Shown: in pieces, positions 6,907 to 16,069 of the stretch
Layout of the letters: each line of letters opens with the position of its first letter
Numbering within the stretch: position 1 is the stretch's first letter
Assembly: GCF_047302425.1 (NCBI RefSeq)
Contig: NZ_CP154855.1
Location: 558,001-622,000, forward strand
Length of the DNA stretch: 64,000 nucleotides
From: Oceanitalea sp047302425
Lineage (GTDB): Bacteria; Actinomycetota; Actinomycetes; Actinomycetales; Actinomycetaceae
Direction of reading: 5' to 3'
Notes under the pieces: model-generated
Database searches by the model: none
What the model was told of the DNA's origin: nothing
The model's input: the letters and a program-made list of their open reading frames with translations, nothing else
Made by a program: the position numbers and the translations under genes

Positions 6907-9050
6907 CCACGACGACCACCCCCCGTGAGGACGACGCCGTCCACCGCGAGCGCTCGGCCCGCCCCGCGGCACCGGACCTGCCCGACCTGCCCGAGGCCGC
7001 CCGGCCGGTGACGGTCGCGACGTCGGCGCCGAGCCCGGACACCGCCGTCGGCCCCGGGGAGGCCTTCGACCGGCGCGCCGTCGGGGACCTGCTGGACGGC
7101 CGCTGGCGCGAGCAGCGCCGCGCCTCGCGCGACCTCGCCCTCGAGCCCGACTTCCAGCGCCTGCCCGACCAGACGGTCGCCGAGCACCGCGAGCGCGTCA
7201 TGTGGCAGCTGCGCGAGCTCGTCGGCCGCAGCGAGGTGCTGCGCGGCTTCCCGAAGGAGGTCGGTGGCGGGGGAGACCCGGGCGGCAACCTCGCCGGCTT
7301 CGAGGAGCTCTTCCTGTCCGACCCCTCGCTCCAGATCAAGGGCGGCGTCCAGTGGGGACTGTTCGGCTCGGCCGTCCAGCACCTCGGCGTGCCCGAGCAG
7401 CACGCCCGCCTGCTGCCGCCGATCATGCGGCTCGAGGTGCCCGGCTGCTTCGCGATGACCGAGGTGGGGCACGGCTCGGACGTCGCGTCCATCGCCACGA
7501 CCGCCACCTACGACCCCGCGACCGAGGAGTTCGTCCTCCACACCCCCTTCCCCTCGGCCCGCAAGGAGTACATCGGCAACGCCGCTCTCCACGGGATCGC
7601 CGCCGTCGTCTTCGCCCAGCTCTACACGCAGGGTCGCAACCACGGCGTCCACGCCTTCTACGTGCCCCTGCGTGAGCGCGGCGACGACGGTGAGCTCACC
7701 TTCCTGCCGGGCATCGGTGGCAAGGACGACGGCCCCAAGGGCGGGCTCAACGGCGTGGACAACGGCCAGCTGTGGTTCGACCACGTCCGCGTCCCCCGCG
7801 AGAACCTCCTGCGCCGCTACGGCGACGTCGCCCCCGACGGCACCTACTCCTCGCCCATCGAGAGCAAGGGGCGGCGCTTCTTCACCATGCTCGGGACCCT
7901 CGTCCAGGGTCGGGTCTCGCTCGGCGGTGCCGCCGTCGGGGTGAGCAAGGCGGCGCTCGCGATCGCGGTCCGCTACGGCGACGAGCGGCGCCAGTTCACC
8001 GGTGCCGACGAGCACCGTGAGGTCACGCTGCTGGACTACCAGCGCCACCAGCGCCGGCTGCTGCCGCTCGTCGCGCGCACCTACGCGGCCACCCTCGCCC
8101 AGGGTGTCCTCCTCGAGCGCTTCCACGGGGTCTTCAACGGCGAGCACGACGACGACGAGTCCCGTCAGGACCTCGAGACCCTCGCCGCCGCCTTCAAGCC
8201 GACGGCGACGTGGTTGGCGCTCGAGGCGATCCAGGAGTCGCGGGAGGCCTGCGGCGGTGCCGGGTACATGGCCGAGAACCGGCTTGTGACCTGGCGGCAG
8301 GACTTCGACGTCTACGCGACCTTCGAGGGTGACAACAACGTCCTCCTCCAGCTCGTGGGCAAGCGTCTGCTCACCGACTACGGGCGGGCGATGGCGAAGA
8401 TCGACATCGCAGGGGCGGCCCGGTACGTCGCCGCCCGCGCCGGTGACATGGCGCTGCACCGCACCCCGCTGCGCCGCGCGGCGCAGTCGGTGCTCGACTC
8501 CGGCTCCAAGGCTCGCTCGGCGGGCCAGCTGCGCGACCCCGAGGTACAGCGCGAGCTGCTCGAGGACCGCGTCGAGACGATGGTCGCCGAGATCGCCGGC
8601 GCGCTGCGTGAGGTCAAGGACGCGCCGCCGGAGAAGGCCGCCGCCGTCTTCAACGAGCACCAGGATGCCCTCATCGGCGCCGCCCGCGCGCACGCGGAGC
8701 TCCTCCAGTGGGAGGCCTTCACCGCGACGCTCGACCAAGTGCCCGCCGGGACGACGCGCCAGGTCCTCACCTGGCTGCGCGACCTCTACGGCCTCGAGCG
8801 CATCGAGCGGAACCTCGCCTGGTACCTCGTCAACGGGCGCCTCACCGCGCAGCGCGCCCGCGTCATCACCGGCTACATCAACCGGCTGCTGGTGCGGCTG
8901 CGGCCCCACGCCGTCGATCTCGTCGACGCCTTCGGCTACACCCCCGAGCACCTGCGCGCGCCGATCGCCTCTGGGGTGGAGCGCGCTCGTCAGGAGGAGG
9001 CCGAGACGCACCAGCGGCGCCGCCGGGCCCTGCCGGAGCGGCTCGGCTGA
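6903..9050 (+). CDS. Acyl-CoA dehydrogenase / acyl-CoA oxidase-like flavoenzyme
   Basis: 715 residues, longer than the roughly 610-residue FadE5 that occupies this place in M. tuberculosis. A low-complexity Thr/Pro/Ala-rich start is followed by an ACAD N-terminal helical domain, the beta domain with CFAMTEVGHGSDVASI (around residue 185), and the C-terminal domain with EACGGAGYMAENRL and TFEGDNNVLLQ (around 445-480), a pair typical of acyl-CoA oxidases. About 200 extra residues with a YTPEHLRAPIA ending follow, as in ACOX proteins. FAD-dependent alpha,beta-desaturation of acyl-CoA is expected; whether oxygen or ETF is the electron acceptor cannot be decided. It overlaps tetR by four bases and ends at a strong terminator. 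Confidence 0.88.
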   Translation: MTTTTTPREDDAVHRERSARPAAPDLPDLPEAARPVTVATSAPSPDTAVGPGEAFDRRAVGDLLDGRWREQRRASRDLALEPDFQRLPDQTVAEHRERVMWQLRELVGRSEVLRGFPKEVGGGGDPGGNLAGFEELFLSDPSLQIKGGVQWGLFGSAVQHLGVPEQHARLLPPIMRLEVPGCFAMTEVGHGSDVASIATTATYDPATEEFVLHTPFPSARKEYIGNAALHGIAAVVFAQLYTQGRNHGVHAFYVPLRERGDDGELTFLPGIGGKDDGPKGGLNGVDNGQLWFDHVRVPRENLLRRYGDVAPDGTYSSPIESKGRRFFTMLGTLVQGRVSLGGAAVGVSKAALAIAVRYGDERRQFTGADEHREVTLLDYQRHQRRLLPLVARTYAATLAQGVLLERFHGVFNGEHDDDESRQDLETLAAAFKPTATWLALEAIQESREACGGAGYMAENRLVTWRQDFDVYATFEGDNNVLLQLVGKRLLTDYGRAMAKIDIAGAARYVAARAGDMALHRTPLRRAAQSVLDSGSKARSAGQLRDPEVQRELLEDRVETMVAEIAGALREVKDAPPEKAAAVFNEHQDALIGAARAHAELLQWEAFTATLDQVPAGTTRQVLTWLRDLYGLERIERNLAWYLVNGRLTAQRARVITGYINRLLVRLRPHAVDLVDAFGYTPEHLRAPIASGVERARQEEAETHQRRRRALPERLG

Positions 9051-9056
9051 CAGACC

Positions 9057-9090
9057 CCCGCGCGGGCGCCCCTGCCGGCGCCCGCGCGGG
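9057..9090. terminator. Strong bidirectional hairpin, 14-bp stem
   Basis: Perfect 14-bp GC arms (9057-9070 and 9077-9090) with a CCTGCC loop lie between two convergent genes, the acyl-CoA dehydrogenase and the DUF222/HNH gene. No T-tract follows on either strand. Confidence 0.75.
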
Positions 9091-9125
9091 ACGGACCCAC
9101 GCGTCGTGCTGGCCGGTTGCGTGGC

Positions 9126-10451
9126 TCATCCCGTGTTCGGGAGCCGCGGCGGCCGGGAGGTGTAGACGTGGCCCGTGGGCGTGCAGGTCTCGATGACCGG
9201 TCCGGCCCGGGGGCCGCCCGGGCTGCCCCTGCCGAGCGGGACCGCGCTCCAGCCGGGCGCGGCCTTGTCCTGGTTGCAGCGCTCGCACCGGCCGCCGAGG
9301 TTCTCCTCCTCGGTAGCGCCGCCCCGGGCGTGGTCGACGACGTGGTCGATGTGCCGCACAGGGGCGTCGCACCACCGGCTGCGGCACCGGCCGGCGTCCC
9401 GGGTGGCGATGTAGTGGGCCAGGCCGGGCGGTGCGTGGCGGGAGCGGGACTCCATGGCGACGAGGTGGCCGGCCGGGTCGGTGAACAGGCGACGCACCCA
9501 GACCCCGCAGCTGCCCTCGTCGGCGAGGGCCCGGCGCAGGAGATCGCGGGCCCAGCCGGCGGGGACCGTGCCGTGCTCCGGCACGGACGCGGGCTCGTCC
9601 CCGCCCGCCAGGGCCTGGTCGGTCATGACGAGCTGGAGCTGCACCTGGGCGGGGACCTCGGCATCGCTGCCGGTGAGGCGGGCGACGAGGGTGTCGGCCA
9701 TGACCTGCCCGCGCCCGCGCGCGTCCCCGGCGGCCCGCGCGGAGTCGGCGGCCGCGCCCAGCGAGGCGTGGGCCGCGACTGCCTGCGCGACGGGCAGCAG
9801 GGCGGTGAGGTAGGCCATCGTGTCCGGTGCGGGGCGGATGCTGACGAAGCGCTCCCGCTCGGCGCGGGCGGCACGCTCGACGACGCTGTGCGGGTCGAGC
9901 CGGTAGGCGAGGCGCTTGGCCTCCGCCACGAGTGCCCGGTCGCCCATCTCGGCCACCCGCGCCGGGTCCTCCCACAGCCGGGCGTCGAGCGCGCGACGCT
10001 CCTCCGCGCCGAGGCAGATGGTCTCCCGCACGAGGAGGGTGGCCCGCCACTCGCTGAGCTCGCCGCGGCGCAGGGCCGCGAGCGTGCACGGCATGTCCTC
10101 GCGCAGGGCGCGGGCCATGCCCAGGTGCCGGCCACCGTGGTGCGGGGAGAGCCGGCGGGCCAGGGCCACCTCGCTCGCCAGGCCCCGACCGCGACGCTCG
10201 GCCGGGACCCCGGCGGCCTGCTCGGCATCCAGCCGCAGCTGTGACAGGTGGGCCGTGACCGCGGCCTGCGCACCGGCCGCCGCGGCCTTGAGGTCCTCGA
10301 GCTCGCGGAGGAGGTCGATGCACTCGGCCTCGCTGAGGTCCTGCCGGCCCGGGTCGAGCTGCTCGACCAGCTGCCGCATCGCAGCGACCTCGGCCGCGCC
10401 CAGCTCCACCGCGGGCGGTGTGCCGGGGCCGGTCGCGTCGGTGCTGGACAT
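9126..10451 (-). CDS. DUF222 / 13E12-type protein with C-terminal HNH nuclease domain
   Basis: 441 residues. The first 300 are an alanine- and arginine-rich helical DUF222 (13E12 repeat) domain with segments such as RRGELSEWRATLLVRET. Near residue 365 an HNH domain begins: CRSRWCDAP, RHIDHVVDHARGGATEEENL, then CERCNQDKAAPGW. The two CxxC-like pairs would bind zinc, and the central His-Asp-His with Asn gives the nuclease active site. These proteins are multicopy in Micrococcales and other actinobacteria; their role is unproven, with links proposed to mobile DNA. No terminal repeats or partner gene are visible here, so mobility is not supported. Convergent with the acyl-CoA dehydrogenase gene, divergent from purL. 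Confidence 0.9.
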   Translation of the reverse strand: MSSTDATGPGTPPAVELGAAEVAAMRQLVEQLDPGRQDLSEAECIDLLRELEDLKAAAAGAQAAVTAHLSQLRLDAEQAAGVPAERRGRGLASEVALARRLSPHHGGRHLGMARALREDMPCTLAALRRGELSEWRATLLVRETICLGAEERRALDARLWEDPARVAEMGDRALVAEAKRLAYRLDPHSVVERAARAERERFVSIRPAPDTMAYLTALLPVAQAVAAHASLGAAADSARAAGDARGRGQVMADTLVARLTGSDAEVPAQVQLQLVMTDQALAGGDEPASVPEHGTVPAGWARDLLRRALADEGSCGVWVRRLFTDPAGHLVAMESRSRHAPPGLAHYIATRDAGRCRSRWCDAPVRHIDHVVDHARGGATEEENLGGRCERCNQDKAAPGWSAVPLGRGSPGGPRAGPVIETCTPTGHVYTSRPPRLPNTG

Positions 10452-10618
10452 GTCTTCAGGCTAGGACCGACCACCGACATTCCCGCGGCATGGCGCGGAA
10501 AAGTGCCCCTCGACCTGTGGGTAACATCACCCCGGACCGGACCTGTGGAGCAACGACGACCCTGCCGGCTGCACAGGTCCGCCTGGTGGCCGCCTCAACC
10601 ACCCGCCCCACGGCCCTG

Positions 10619-10624
10619 TAGATT
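10619..10624 (+). promoter_or_regulatory. Candidate -10 box for purL
   Basis: TAGATT at 10619-10624 is the best -10 match in the 214-bp gap between the HNH gene and purL. It would give a leader of about 35 bases containing the ribosome-binding site. No clear -35 was found and nothing else is recognisable in the gap. Confidence 0.4.
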
Positions 10625-10665
10625 GTCCGCCGTGCCTTCCTTTGCCGTCCCATTACGGGGAGCTC

Positions 10666-12987
10666 ATGTCTGACGCGCACCAGTCCGACACCGTCGCGCA
10701 CGCCGCGGCCACGCCGGACCACACCCTCCCCTACCGGGACCTCGGACTCAAGGACGACGAGTACCAGCGGATCGTCGAGATCCTCGGCCGCCGCCCCACG
10801 GCCGCCGAGCTCGCCATGTACTCGGTCATGTGGTCCGAGCACTGCTCGTACAAGTCCTCCAAGATCCACCTGCGCCAGTTCGGGGACAAGACCACCGAGG
10901 CGATGCGCGAGCACCTGCTCGTCGGCATCGGCGAGAACGCCGGCGTCGTCGACATCGGCGACGGCTGGGCGGTGACCTTCAAGGTCGAGTCCCACAACCA
11001 CCCGAGCTTCGTCGAGCCCCACCAGGGCGCCGCGACCGGCGTCGGCGGCATCGTCCGCGACATCATCTCGATGGGCGCCCGCCCCGTCGCCGTCATGGAC
11101 CAGCTGCGCTTCGGGGCCATCGACCACCCCGACACCGCCCGCGTCGTCCACGGCGTCGTCTCCGGCGTCGGGTTCTACGGCAACTGCCTCGGCCTGCCCA
11201 ACATCGGCGGCGAGACCGAGTTCGACGCCTCCTACCAGACCAACCCGCTCGTCAACGCGCTGTGCGTGGGCGTGCTGCGCCACGAGGACATCCACCTCGC
11301 CAACGCCTCGGGCGTCGGCAACCAGGTCGTCCTCTTCGGCGCGCGCACCGGCGGCGACGGCATCGGCGGCGCCTCGATCCTCGCGAGCGAGACCTTCACC
11401 GGCGAGGGCCCCACCAAGCGGCCCGCCGTCCAGGTCGGGGACCCCTTCATGGAGAAGGTCCTCATCGAGTGCTGCCTCGAGCTCTTCGCGGCGGGCGTCG
11501 TCGAGGGCATCCAGGACCTCGGCGCGGCCGGCATCTCCTGCGCCACCTCCGAGCTCGCCTCCAACGGCGACGGCGGCATGCACGTCCACCTCGAGAACGT
11601 CCTGCTCCGTGAGGAGCTGACGGCCGGCGAGATCCTCATGTCGGAGTCGCAGGAGCGGATGATGGCCGTCGTGCGGCCCGACCGGCTCGAGGAGTTCCTC
11701 GCGATCACCGGCCGCTGGAACGTCGAGGCCTCCGTCATCGGCGAGGTCACCGACACCGGCCGCCTCGTCATCGACCACCACGGCGAGCGGATCGTCGACG
11801 TCGACCCGCGCACCGTCGCGCACGAGGGCCCCGTCTACGACCGTCCGTACGCGCGCCCCGCCTGGCAGGACGCGCTCAACGCCGACGACGCCGAGCGGCT
11901 GCCCCGCCCGACGTCGCCCGAGGAGCTGCGCGAGCAGGCGCTGCGCCTGGTCGCCTCGCCCAACCTCGCGAGCAAGTCGTGGGTCACCGACCAGTACGAC
12001 CGCTACGTCCAGGGCAACACCGCCCTCGCCCAGCCCGACGACGCCGGCGTGGTCCGCGTCGACGAGGCCACCGGCCTGGGCGTGGCGATCAGTACCGACG
12101 CCAACGGCCGCTTCACCAAGCTCGACCCCTACAGCGGGGCCCAGCAGGCGCTCGCCGAGGCCTACCGGAACGTCGCCACCGTGGGCGCCCAGCCCACCGC
12201 CGTCACCGACTGCCTCAACTTCGGCTCCCCCGAGGACCCGGACGCGATGTGGCAGCTCGTCCAGGCCATCACCGGCCTGGCCGATGCCTGCGCCGAGCTC
12301 GGCGTGCCCGTCACCGGCGGCAACGTCTCCCTGTACAACGGCACGGGCGAGCCCGGCCGGATCGACTCGTCGATCAACCCGACCCCCGTCGTCGGCGTGC
12401 TCGGCGTGATCGACGACGTCACCCGCGCCACCCGTTCGGGCTGGACGGCGCCCGGGCGCACCGTCTACCTGCTCGGCACCACCGCCGAGGAGCTGTCCGG
12501 CTCCGCGTGGGCCGACGTCGTCCACGGCCACCTCGGTGGGCGGCCGCCCGCCGTCGACCTCGCGGCCGAGCGGCGCCTCGCGGAGGTGCTCGTCAACGCC
12601 TCCCGCGACCGGATCGTCGAGTCCGCCCACGACCTGTCGGCCGGTGGCCTGCTCCAGGCGCTCGTCGACTCGTGCCTGCGCTTCGACGTCGGCGCGCGCG
12701 TCGACCTGGGCGGGCTGTGCGAGCGCGACGGCGTCGACCTCGCCACCGCGCTCTTCTCGGAGAGCGGTGCCCGCGCCGTCGTCTCCGTCCCGCGCAGCCA
12801 GGAGGTCCACCTCCAGGACCTGTGCACCGCCCGCGGCGTACCCCTGCTGCGTATCGGCACGACCGACGACACCGGCCCCGAGTCCCACGAGGGACGTCCC
12901 GTGCTCGACATCGAGGGTGTCGGCACGCTGCCGCTCAGCGAGCTGCGGGAGGCCGCCACGGCGACCCTCCCCGCCTACTTCGGCTGA
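10666..12987 (+). CDS. purL: Phosphoribosylformylglycinamidine synthase subunit PurL
   Basis: 773 residues, the usual length of the small-form PurL that works with PurS and PurQ. It catalyses the ATP-dependent amidation of FGAR to FGAM in purine synthesis. Motifs include MWSEHCSYKSSK near residue 50 with the active-site His, GVGGIVRDIISMGARP, GLPNIGGETEFD, EGIQDLGAAGISCA and, in the second half, NFGSPEDPDAMW and SAHDLSAGGLLQAL of the AIRS-like repeats. ATG 10666 is preferred over one eight codons earlier because GGGGAG lies four to five bases upstream. PurS and PurQ genes are not adjacent, unusual compared with purSQL operons, so they must be elsewhere. purF and purM lie 20 kb downstream. Confidence 0.97.
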   Translation: MSDAHQSDTVAHAAATPDHTLPYRDLGLKDDEYQRIVEILGRRPTAAELAMYSVMWSEHCSYKSSKIHLRQFGDKTTEAMREHLLVGIGENAGVVDIGDGWAVTFKVESHNHPSFVEPHQGAATGVGGIVRDIISMGARPVAVMDQLRFGAIDHPDTARVVHGVVSGVGFYGNCLGLPNIGGETEFDASYQTNPLVNALCVGVLRHEDIHLANASGVGNQVVLFGARTGGDGIGGASILASETFTGEGPTKRPAVQVGDPFMEKVLIECCLELFAAGVVEGIQDLGAAGISCATSELASNGDGGMHVHLENVLLREELTAGEILMSESQERMMAVVRPDRLEEFLAITGRWNVEASVIGEVTDTGRLVIDHHGERIVDVDPRTVAHEGPVYDRPYARPAWQDALNADDAERLPRPTSPEELREQALRLVASPNLASKSWVTDQYDRYVQGNTALAQPDDAGVVRVDEATGLGVAISTDANGRFTKLDPYSGAQQALAEAYRNVATVGAQPTAVTDCLNFGSPEDPDAMWQLVQAITGLADACAELGVPVTGGNVSLYNGTGEPGRIDSSINPTPVVGVLGVIDDVTRATRSGWTAPGRTVYLLGTTAEELSGSAWADVVHGHLGGRPPAVDLAAERRLAEVLVNASRDRIVESAHDLSAGGLLQALVDSCLRFDVGARVDLGGLCERDGVDLATALFSESGARAVVSVPRSQEVHLQDLCTARGVPLLRIGTTDDTGPESHEGRPVLDIEGVGTLPLSELREAATATLPAYFG

Positions 12988-13042
12988 GCCCCACCCCCGG
13001 CGCACCCGCCGGGACCTGTATGTCCAGATGAAGGAGTGGTCC

Positions 13043-14380
13043 ATGGAACAGCAGCTCGAGCACGCCTACGAGGAGGTCCTTCGCCGCAACCCCGGCGAGG
13101 CCGAGTTCCACCAGGCCGTCCGCGAGGTCTTCGACTCCCTGGGGCCCGTGCTCCGCAAGAACCCGCGCTACGTGGACGCCGCCGTGCTGGAGCGCCTGTG
13201 CGAGCCCGAGCGGCAGATCATCTTCCGGGTCCCGTGGGTCGACGACGCCGGCCGGGTGCGCATCAACCGCGGCTTCCGCGTGGAGTACAACTCCGCCCTC
13301 GGCCCGTACAAGGGCGGGCTGCGCTTCCACCCCTCGGTCTACCTCGGCATCGTCAAGTTCCTCGGCTTCGAGCAGATCTTCAAGAACGCCCTGTCCGGCA
13401 TGCCGATCGGTGGCGGCAAGGGCGGCTCGGACTTCGACCCCCGTGGTCGCAGCACGAACGAGATCATGCGCTTCTGCCAGTCCTTCATGACCGAGCTCTA
13501 CCGCCACCTCGGTGAGTACACCGACGTCCCCGCCGGTGACATCGGCGTGGGCCAGCGCGAGATCGGCTACCTCTTCGGCCAGTACAAGCGCATCACCAAC
13601 CGCTACGAGTCCGGCGTCCTCACCGGCAAGGGCATCAGCTGGGGCGGCTCGCTCGTGCGCACCGAGGCCACCGGCTACGGCACCGTCCTCTTCGCCAACG
13701 AGATGCTCGCGACCAAGGGCGAGAGCCTCGACGGCCGCAAGGTCACCGTGTCCGGCTCCGGCAATGTCGCGATCTTCGCCATCGAGAAGGCCACCCAGCT
13801 CGGCGCCACGGCCATCGCCTTCTCCGACTCCTCCGGCTACGTCGTCGACGAGGCGGGGATCGACCTCGAGCTGCTCAAGGAGGTCAAGCTCGTCGACCGC
13901 GGCCGCGCCAAGGACTACGTCGCCCGCCGCCCCGGCGCCCGCCTCGTGACCGACGGCTCGATCTGGGACGTCCCCACCGACGTCGCGCTGCCCTGCGCCA
14001 CCCAGAACGAGCTCGACGAGAAGGACGCCCGCACGCTCCTGACCAACGGCGTCGTCGCCGTCGCCGAGGGCGCCAACATGCCCACCACCCCCGAGGCGCT
14101 GCGCCTCTTCCAGGAGGCGGGCACGCTCTTCGGCCCGGGCAAGGCGGCCAACGCCGGCGGCGTCGCGACGTCCGCGCTCGAGATGCAGCAGAACGCCAGC
14201 CGCGACGCGTGGACCTTCGAGTACACCGAGGAGCGGCTCGCGGACATCATGCGCGACGTCCACGCGCGCTGCGCCGCCACGGCCGACGAGTACGGCCGCC
14301 CGGGCGACTACGTCGTCGGCGCGAACATCGCCGGCTTCATCAAGGTCGCCGACGCCATGCTCGCCCAGGGCGTCATCTGA
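13043..14380 (+). CDS. gdhA: NADP-type glutamate dehydrogenase
   Basis: 445 residues, matching hexameric glutamate dehydrogenase. It interconverts 2-oxoglutarate plus ammonia and glutamate in the cytoplasm. Visible motifs are GPYKGGLRFHPSV (substrate lysine near residue 90), MPIGGGKGGSDFDP with the catalytic lysine and aspartate near 125, VPAGDIGVGQREIGY, TGYGTV and the Rossmann stretch VSGSGNVAIFAIEK around residue 240. ATG 13043 was chosen since AAGGAG (13031-13036) lies six bases before it; an in-frame ATG at 13028 has no such site. It follows purL by 55 bases and precedes cutC by one base. A possible read-through operon with purL would be metabolically loose. Confidence 0.96.
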   Translation: MEQQLEHAYEEVLRRNPGEAEFHQAVREVFDSLGPVLRKNPRYVDAAVLERLCEPERQIIFRVPWVDDAGRVRINRGFRVEYNSALGPYKGGLRFHPSVYLGIVKFLGFEQIFKNALSGMPIGGGKGGSDFDPRGRSTNEIMRFCQSFMTELYRHLGEYTDVPAGDIGVGQREIGYLFGQYKRITNRYESGVLTGKGISWGGSLVRTEATGYGTVLFANEMLATKGESLDGRKVTVSGSGNVAIFAIEKATQLGATAIAFSDSSGYVVDEAGIDLELLKEVKLVDRGRAKDYVARRPGARLVTDGSIWDVPTDVALPCATQNELDEKDARTLLTNGVVAVAEGANMPTTPEALRLFQEAGTLFGPGKAANAGGVATSALEMQQNASRDAWTFEYTEERLADIMRDVHARCAATADEYGRPGDYVVGANIAGFIKVADAMLAQGVI

Positions 14381-14381
14381 G

Positions 14382-15119
14382 ATGGAGCTCGAGGTCGCGG
14401 TGCAGGACGCCACGGGCGCTCAGGTCGCGCTCGAGGCCGGCGCGGACCGCGTGGAGCTCTGCACCGCCCTCGGCCTCGGCGGCCTCACGCCGAGCATCGG
14501 GATGGTCGAGGCCTGCGTGGCCACGGGCGTGCCCGTCCACGTACTCGTCCGGCCGCGCGCCGGCGACTTCCGCTTCTCCGCCACCGAGGTGTCCCTCATG
14601 GTCCGGGACATCGAGGCGGTGGTCGACGTCGGTGCGTCCGGGGTCGTGGTCGGGGCGCTGACCCGCGACGACGCCCTCGACCGCCACGCGGTGCGGGCCC
14701 TTCAGGAGGCCGCCGAGGGGCTGGAGGTGACTGTCCACCGCTGTGTCGACGTCCTGCCCGACCCCGCCGCCGTCATGGGTCGCCTCGCCGATCTGGGGGT
14801 CACCCGCGTCCTCACCTCCGGGGGTGGCGTCACGGCCGTCGACGGCGTGGACACCTTGGCCCGCATGGTCACCGCGGCCGAGGGGCGGGTGCAGGTGATG
14901 GCCGGTGGTGGCGTCAGCGTTGCCGACGTCCCGAGGCTCGCGGCCGCCGGTGTGTCGGCCGTCCACCTGTCCGCCCGGCGGCTGGTGACGGACGCCGGTC
15001 CGGCCGGCCCCGGGGGCGGACCTGCAGGTTACGAGGTCACCGACCCGGCTCTCGTCGCCGCGGCGGCCGCCGCCGTCGCCGGGCTCCGCTCGGACCGAGC
15101 CGCGCCGGGGCGGGTGTAG
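14382..15119 (+). CDS. cutC: CutC-family TIM-barrel protein
   Basis: 245 residues with CutC family signatures: MELEVAVQDATGA, GADRVELCTALGLGGLTPS near residue 30, VLVRPRAGDFRFS, GVVVGALTRDD, VTVHRCVDV and LTSGGG, then VMAGGGVS. The fold is a TIM barrel. CutC was linked to copper tolerance in E. coli and its homologues, but the molecular activity is not settled and no copper-site is obvious here. The ATG follows the gdhA stop after a single base, so it is probably co-translated with gdhA. The stop codon abuts the last codon of the convergent ROK gene (15119/15120), with no space for a separate terminator. Confidence 0.9.
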   Translation: MELEVAVQDATGAQVALEAGADRVELCTALGLGGLTPSIGMVEACVATGVPVHVLVRPRAGDFRFSATEVSLMVRDIEAVVDVGASGVVVGALTRDDALDRHAVRALQEAAEGLEVTVHRCVDVLPDPAAVMGRLADLGVTRVLTSGGGVTAVDGVDTLARMVTAAEGRVQVMAGGGVSVADVPRLAAAGVSAVHLSARRLVTDAGPAGPGGGPAGYEVTDPALVAAAAAAVAGLRSDRAAPGRV

Positions 15120-16052
15120 TCAGCGGGCTGCTGCGAGCGCGGCGCCGCGAGCGCCAGCCCAGGCTCCGAGCGCTGCCGGGAGCACGGCAGGGACGGTCTG
15201 GAACGTCGCCCACTCTCTGGCCAGCGCGACGGCGGGCTCGACGTAGACGTCGGGAGCCTGGGCGAGTCCACCCCCGACGACGACAAGACCCGGGTCGAGA
15301 AGTGTGACCGCGTGGAGGAGGGCTCGCGCGAAGGCGTGGTTGGCCTGCCGCGTGACGGACACAGCAGTCGCGTCGCCAGTCCGGGTAGCGTCCGCCAGCG
15401 CCTCGGCGTCGCCGTTCGCCGGGCCGCCTGCCTCCCGCCAGCGTCGCGCGAGGTTGGCAGCGCCGATCGAGGTCTCGAGGCACCCGCGCTGACCGCACGA
15501 GCACATCGGGCCGCCAGGGTCGAGGGCGAGGTGGCCGAGCTCGCCGGCAGCGCCGTGTGCGCCGCGGCGCACACGCCCGTGGACGACGTGGGCGCCGGCG
15601 ACGCCGGTGCCCAGGGCGAGCACGAGGACGTCGTCGTGGTCCGCCCCTGGCCCGAGCCGGGCCTCGGCGAGGGCGAAGGCCTCACCGTCGTTGACCAAGG
15701 TCACCGGGGCGTCGAGCGCGTCGGAGACCCGTGGGAGCAGTCCCGGGCCCTCGAGCCACGGCACGTTGGTCGCGCGGACGACGTGGCTGCCGCTCGAGTC
15801 GACGACGCCGGGGACCGACAGCCCGACCCCGCCGACGGGCGTCCGGCCGGCCACCCGGCGGAGCTCGTCGAGCAGCTCCGGTACGCCGGCTCCCGGGGCG
15901 AGCGGCCAGCGCCGCTGCTCGACGGGTTCGCCGAGCGTGCCGTCGGCGGCGCGGGGCACGAGCACGATCTTTGCGCTCGACCCTCCGATGTCGACGCCGA
16001 GGAGCGGGCCGGGCAGGGCGAGGGCACGGAACGTGGGTAGCGGCAGTGGCAC
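15120..16052 (-). CDS. ROK-family sugar kinase
   Basis: 310 residues. The N-terminal ATP-binding motif is LLGVDIGGSSAKIVLV near residue 20, followed by VGLSVPGVVDSSG, a VNDGEAFALAEA catalytic-site segment near 125 and the ROK signature GELGHLALDPGGPMCSCGQ with the CxCGxxGCLE zinc site near 185. It lacks a helix-turn-helix, so it is a kinase, not a repressor. ROK kinases phosphorylate glucose, N-acetylhexosamines or related sugars; the substrate is not predictable. GTG 16052 sits six bases after TAGTAT (16059-16064 on this strand), a leaderless arrangement. An operator-like 11-mer at 16070-16080 suggests control with the divergent fucose genes, perhaps for a hexose freed from fucosylated glycans. 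Confidence 0.87.
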   Translation of the reverse strand: MPLPLPTFRALALPGPLLGVDIGGSSAKIVLVPRAADGTLGEPVEQRRWPLAPGAGVPELLDELRRVAGRTPVGGVGLSVPGVVDSSGSHVVRATNVPWLEGPGLLPRVSDALDAPVTLVNDGEAFALAEARLGPGADHDDVLVLALGTGVAGAHVVHGRVRRGAHGAAGELGHLALDPGGPMCSCGQRGCLETSIGAANLARRWREAGGPANGDAEALADATRTGDATAVSVTRQANHAFARALLHAVTLLDPGLVVVGGGLAQAPDVYVEPAVALAREWATFQTVPAVLPAALGAWAGARGAALAAAR

Positions 16053-16069
16053 GGCTGCATACTAGCCAC

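Noticed and set aside
6501..9011. An open frame of over 800 codons on the strand opposite the acyl-CoA dehydrogenase gene
   Set aside because: High GC produces long antisense frames. The sense strand has full ACAD motifs; the antisense product has no recognisable domain and consists of Val/Gly/Glu/Asp-rich sequence.
9126..10451. DUF222/HNH gene as a homing or mobile element
   Set aside because: No terminal repeats, target duplication or intron/intein context can be seen.
10456..13044. A long frame opposite purL
   Set aside because: Again a GC-driven shadow; the purL frame has all family motifs.
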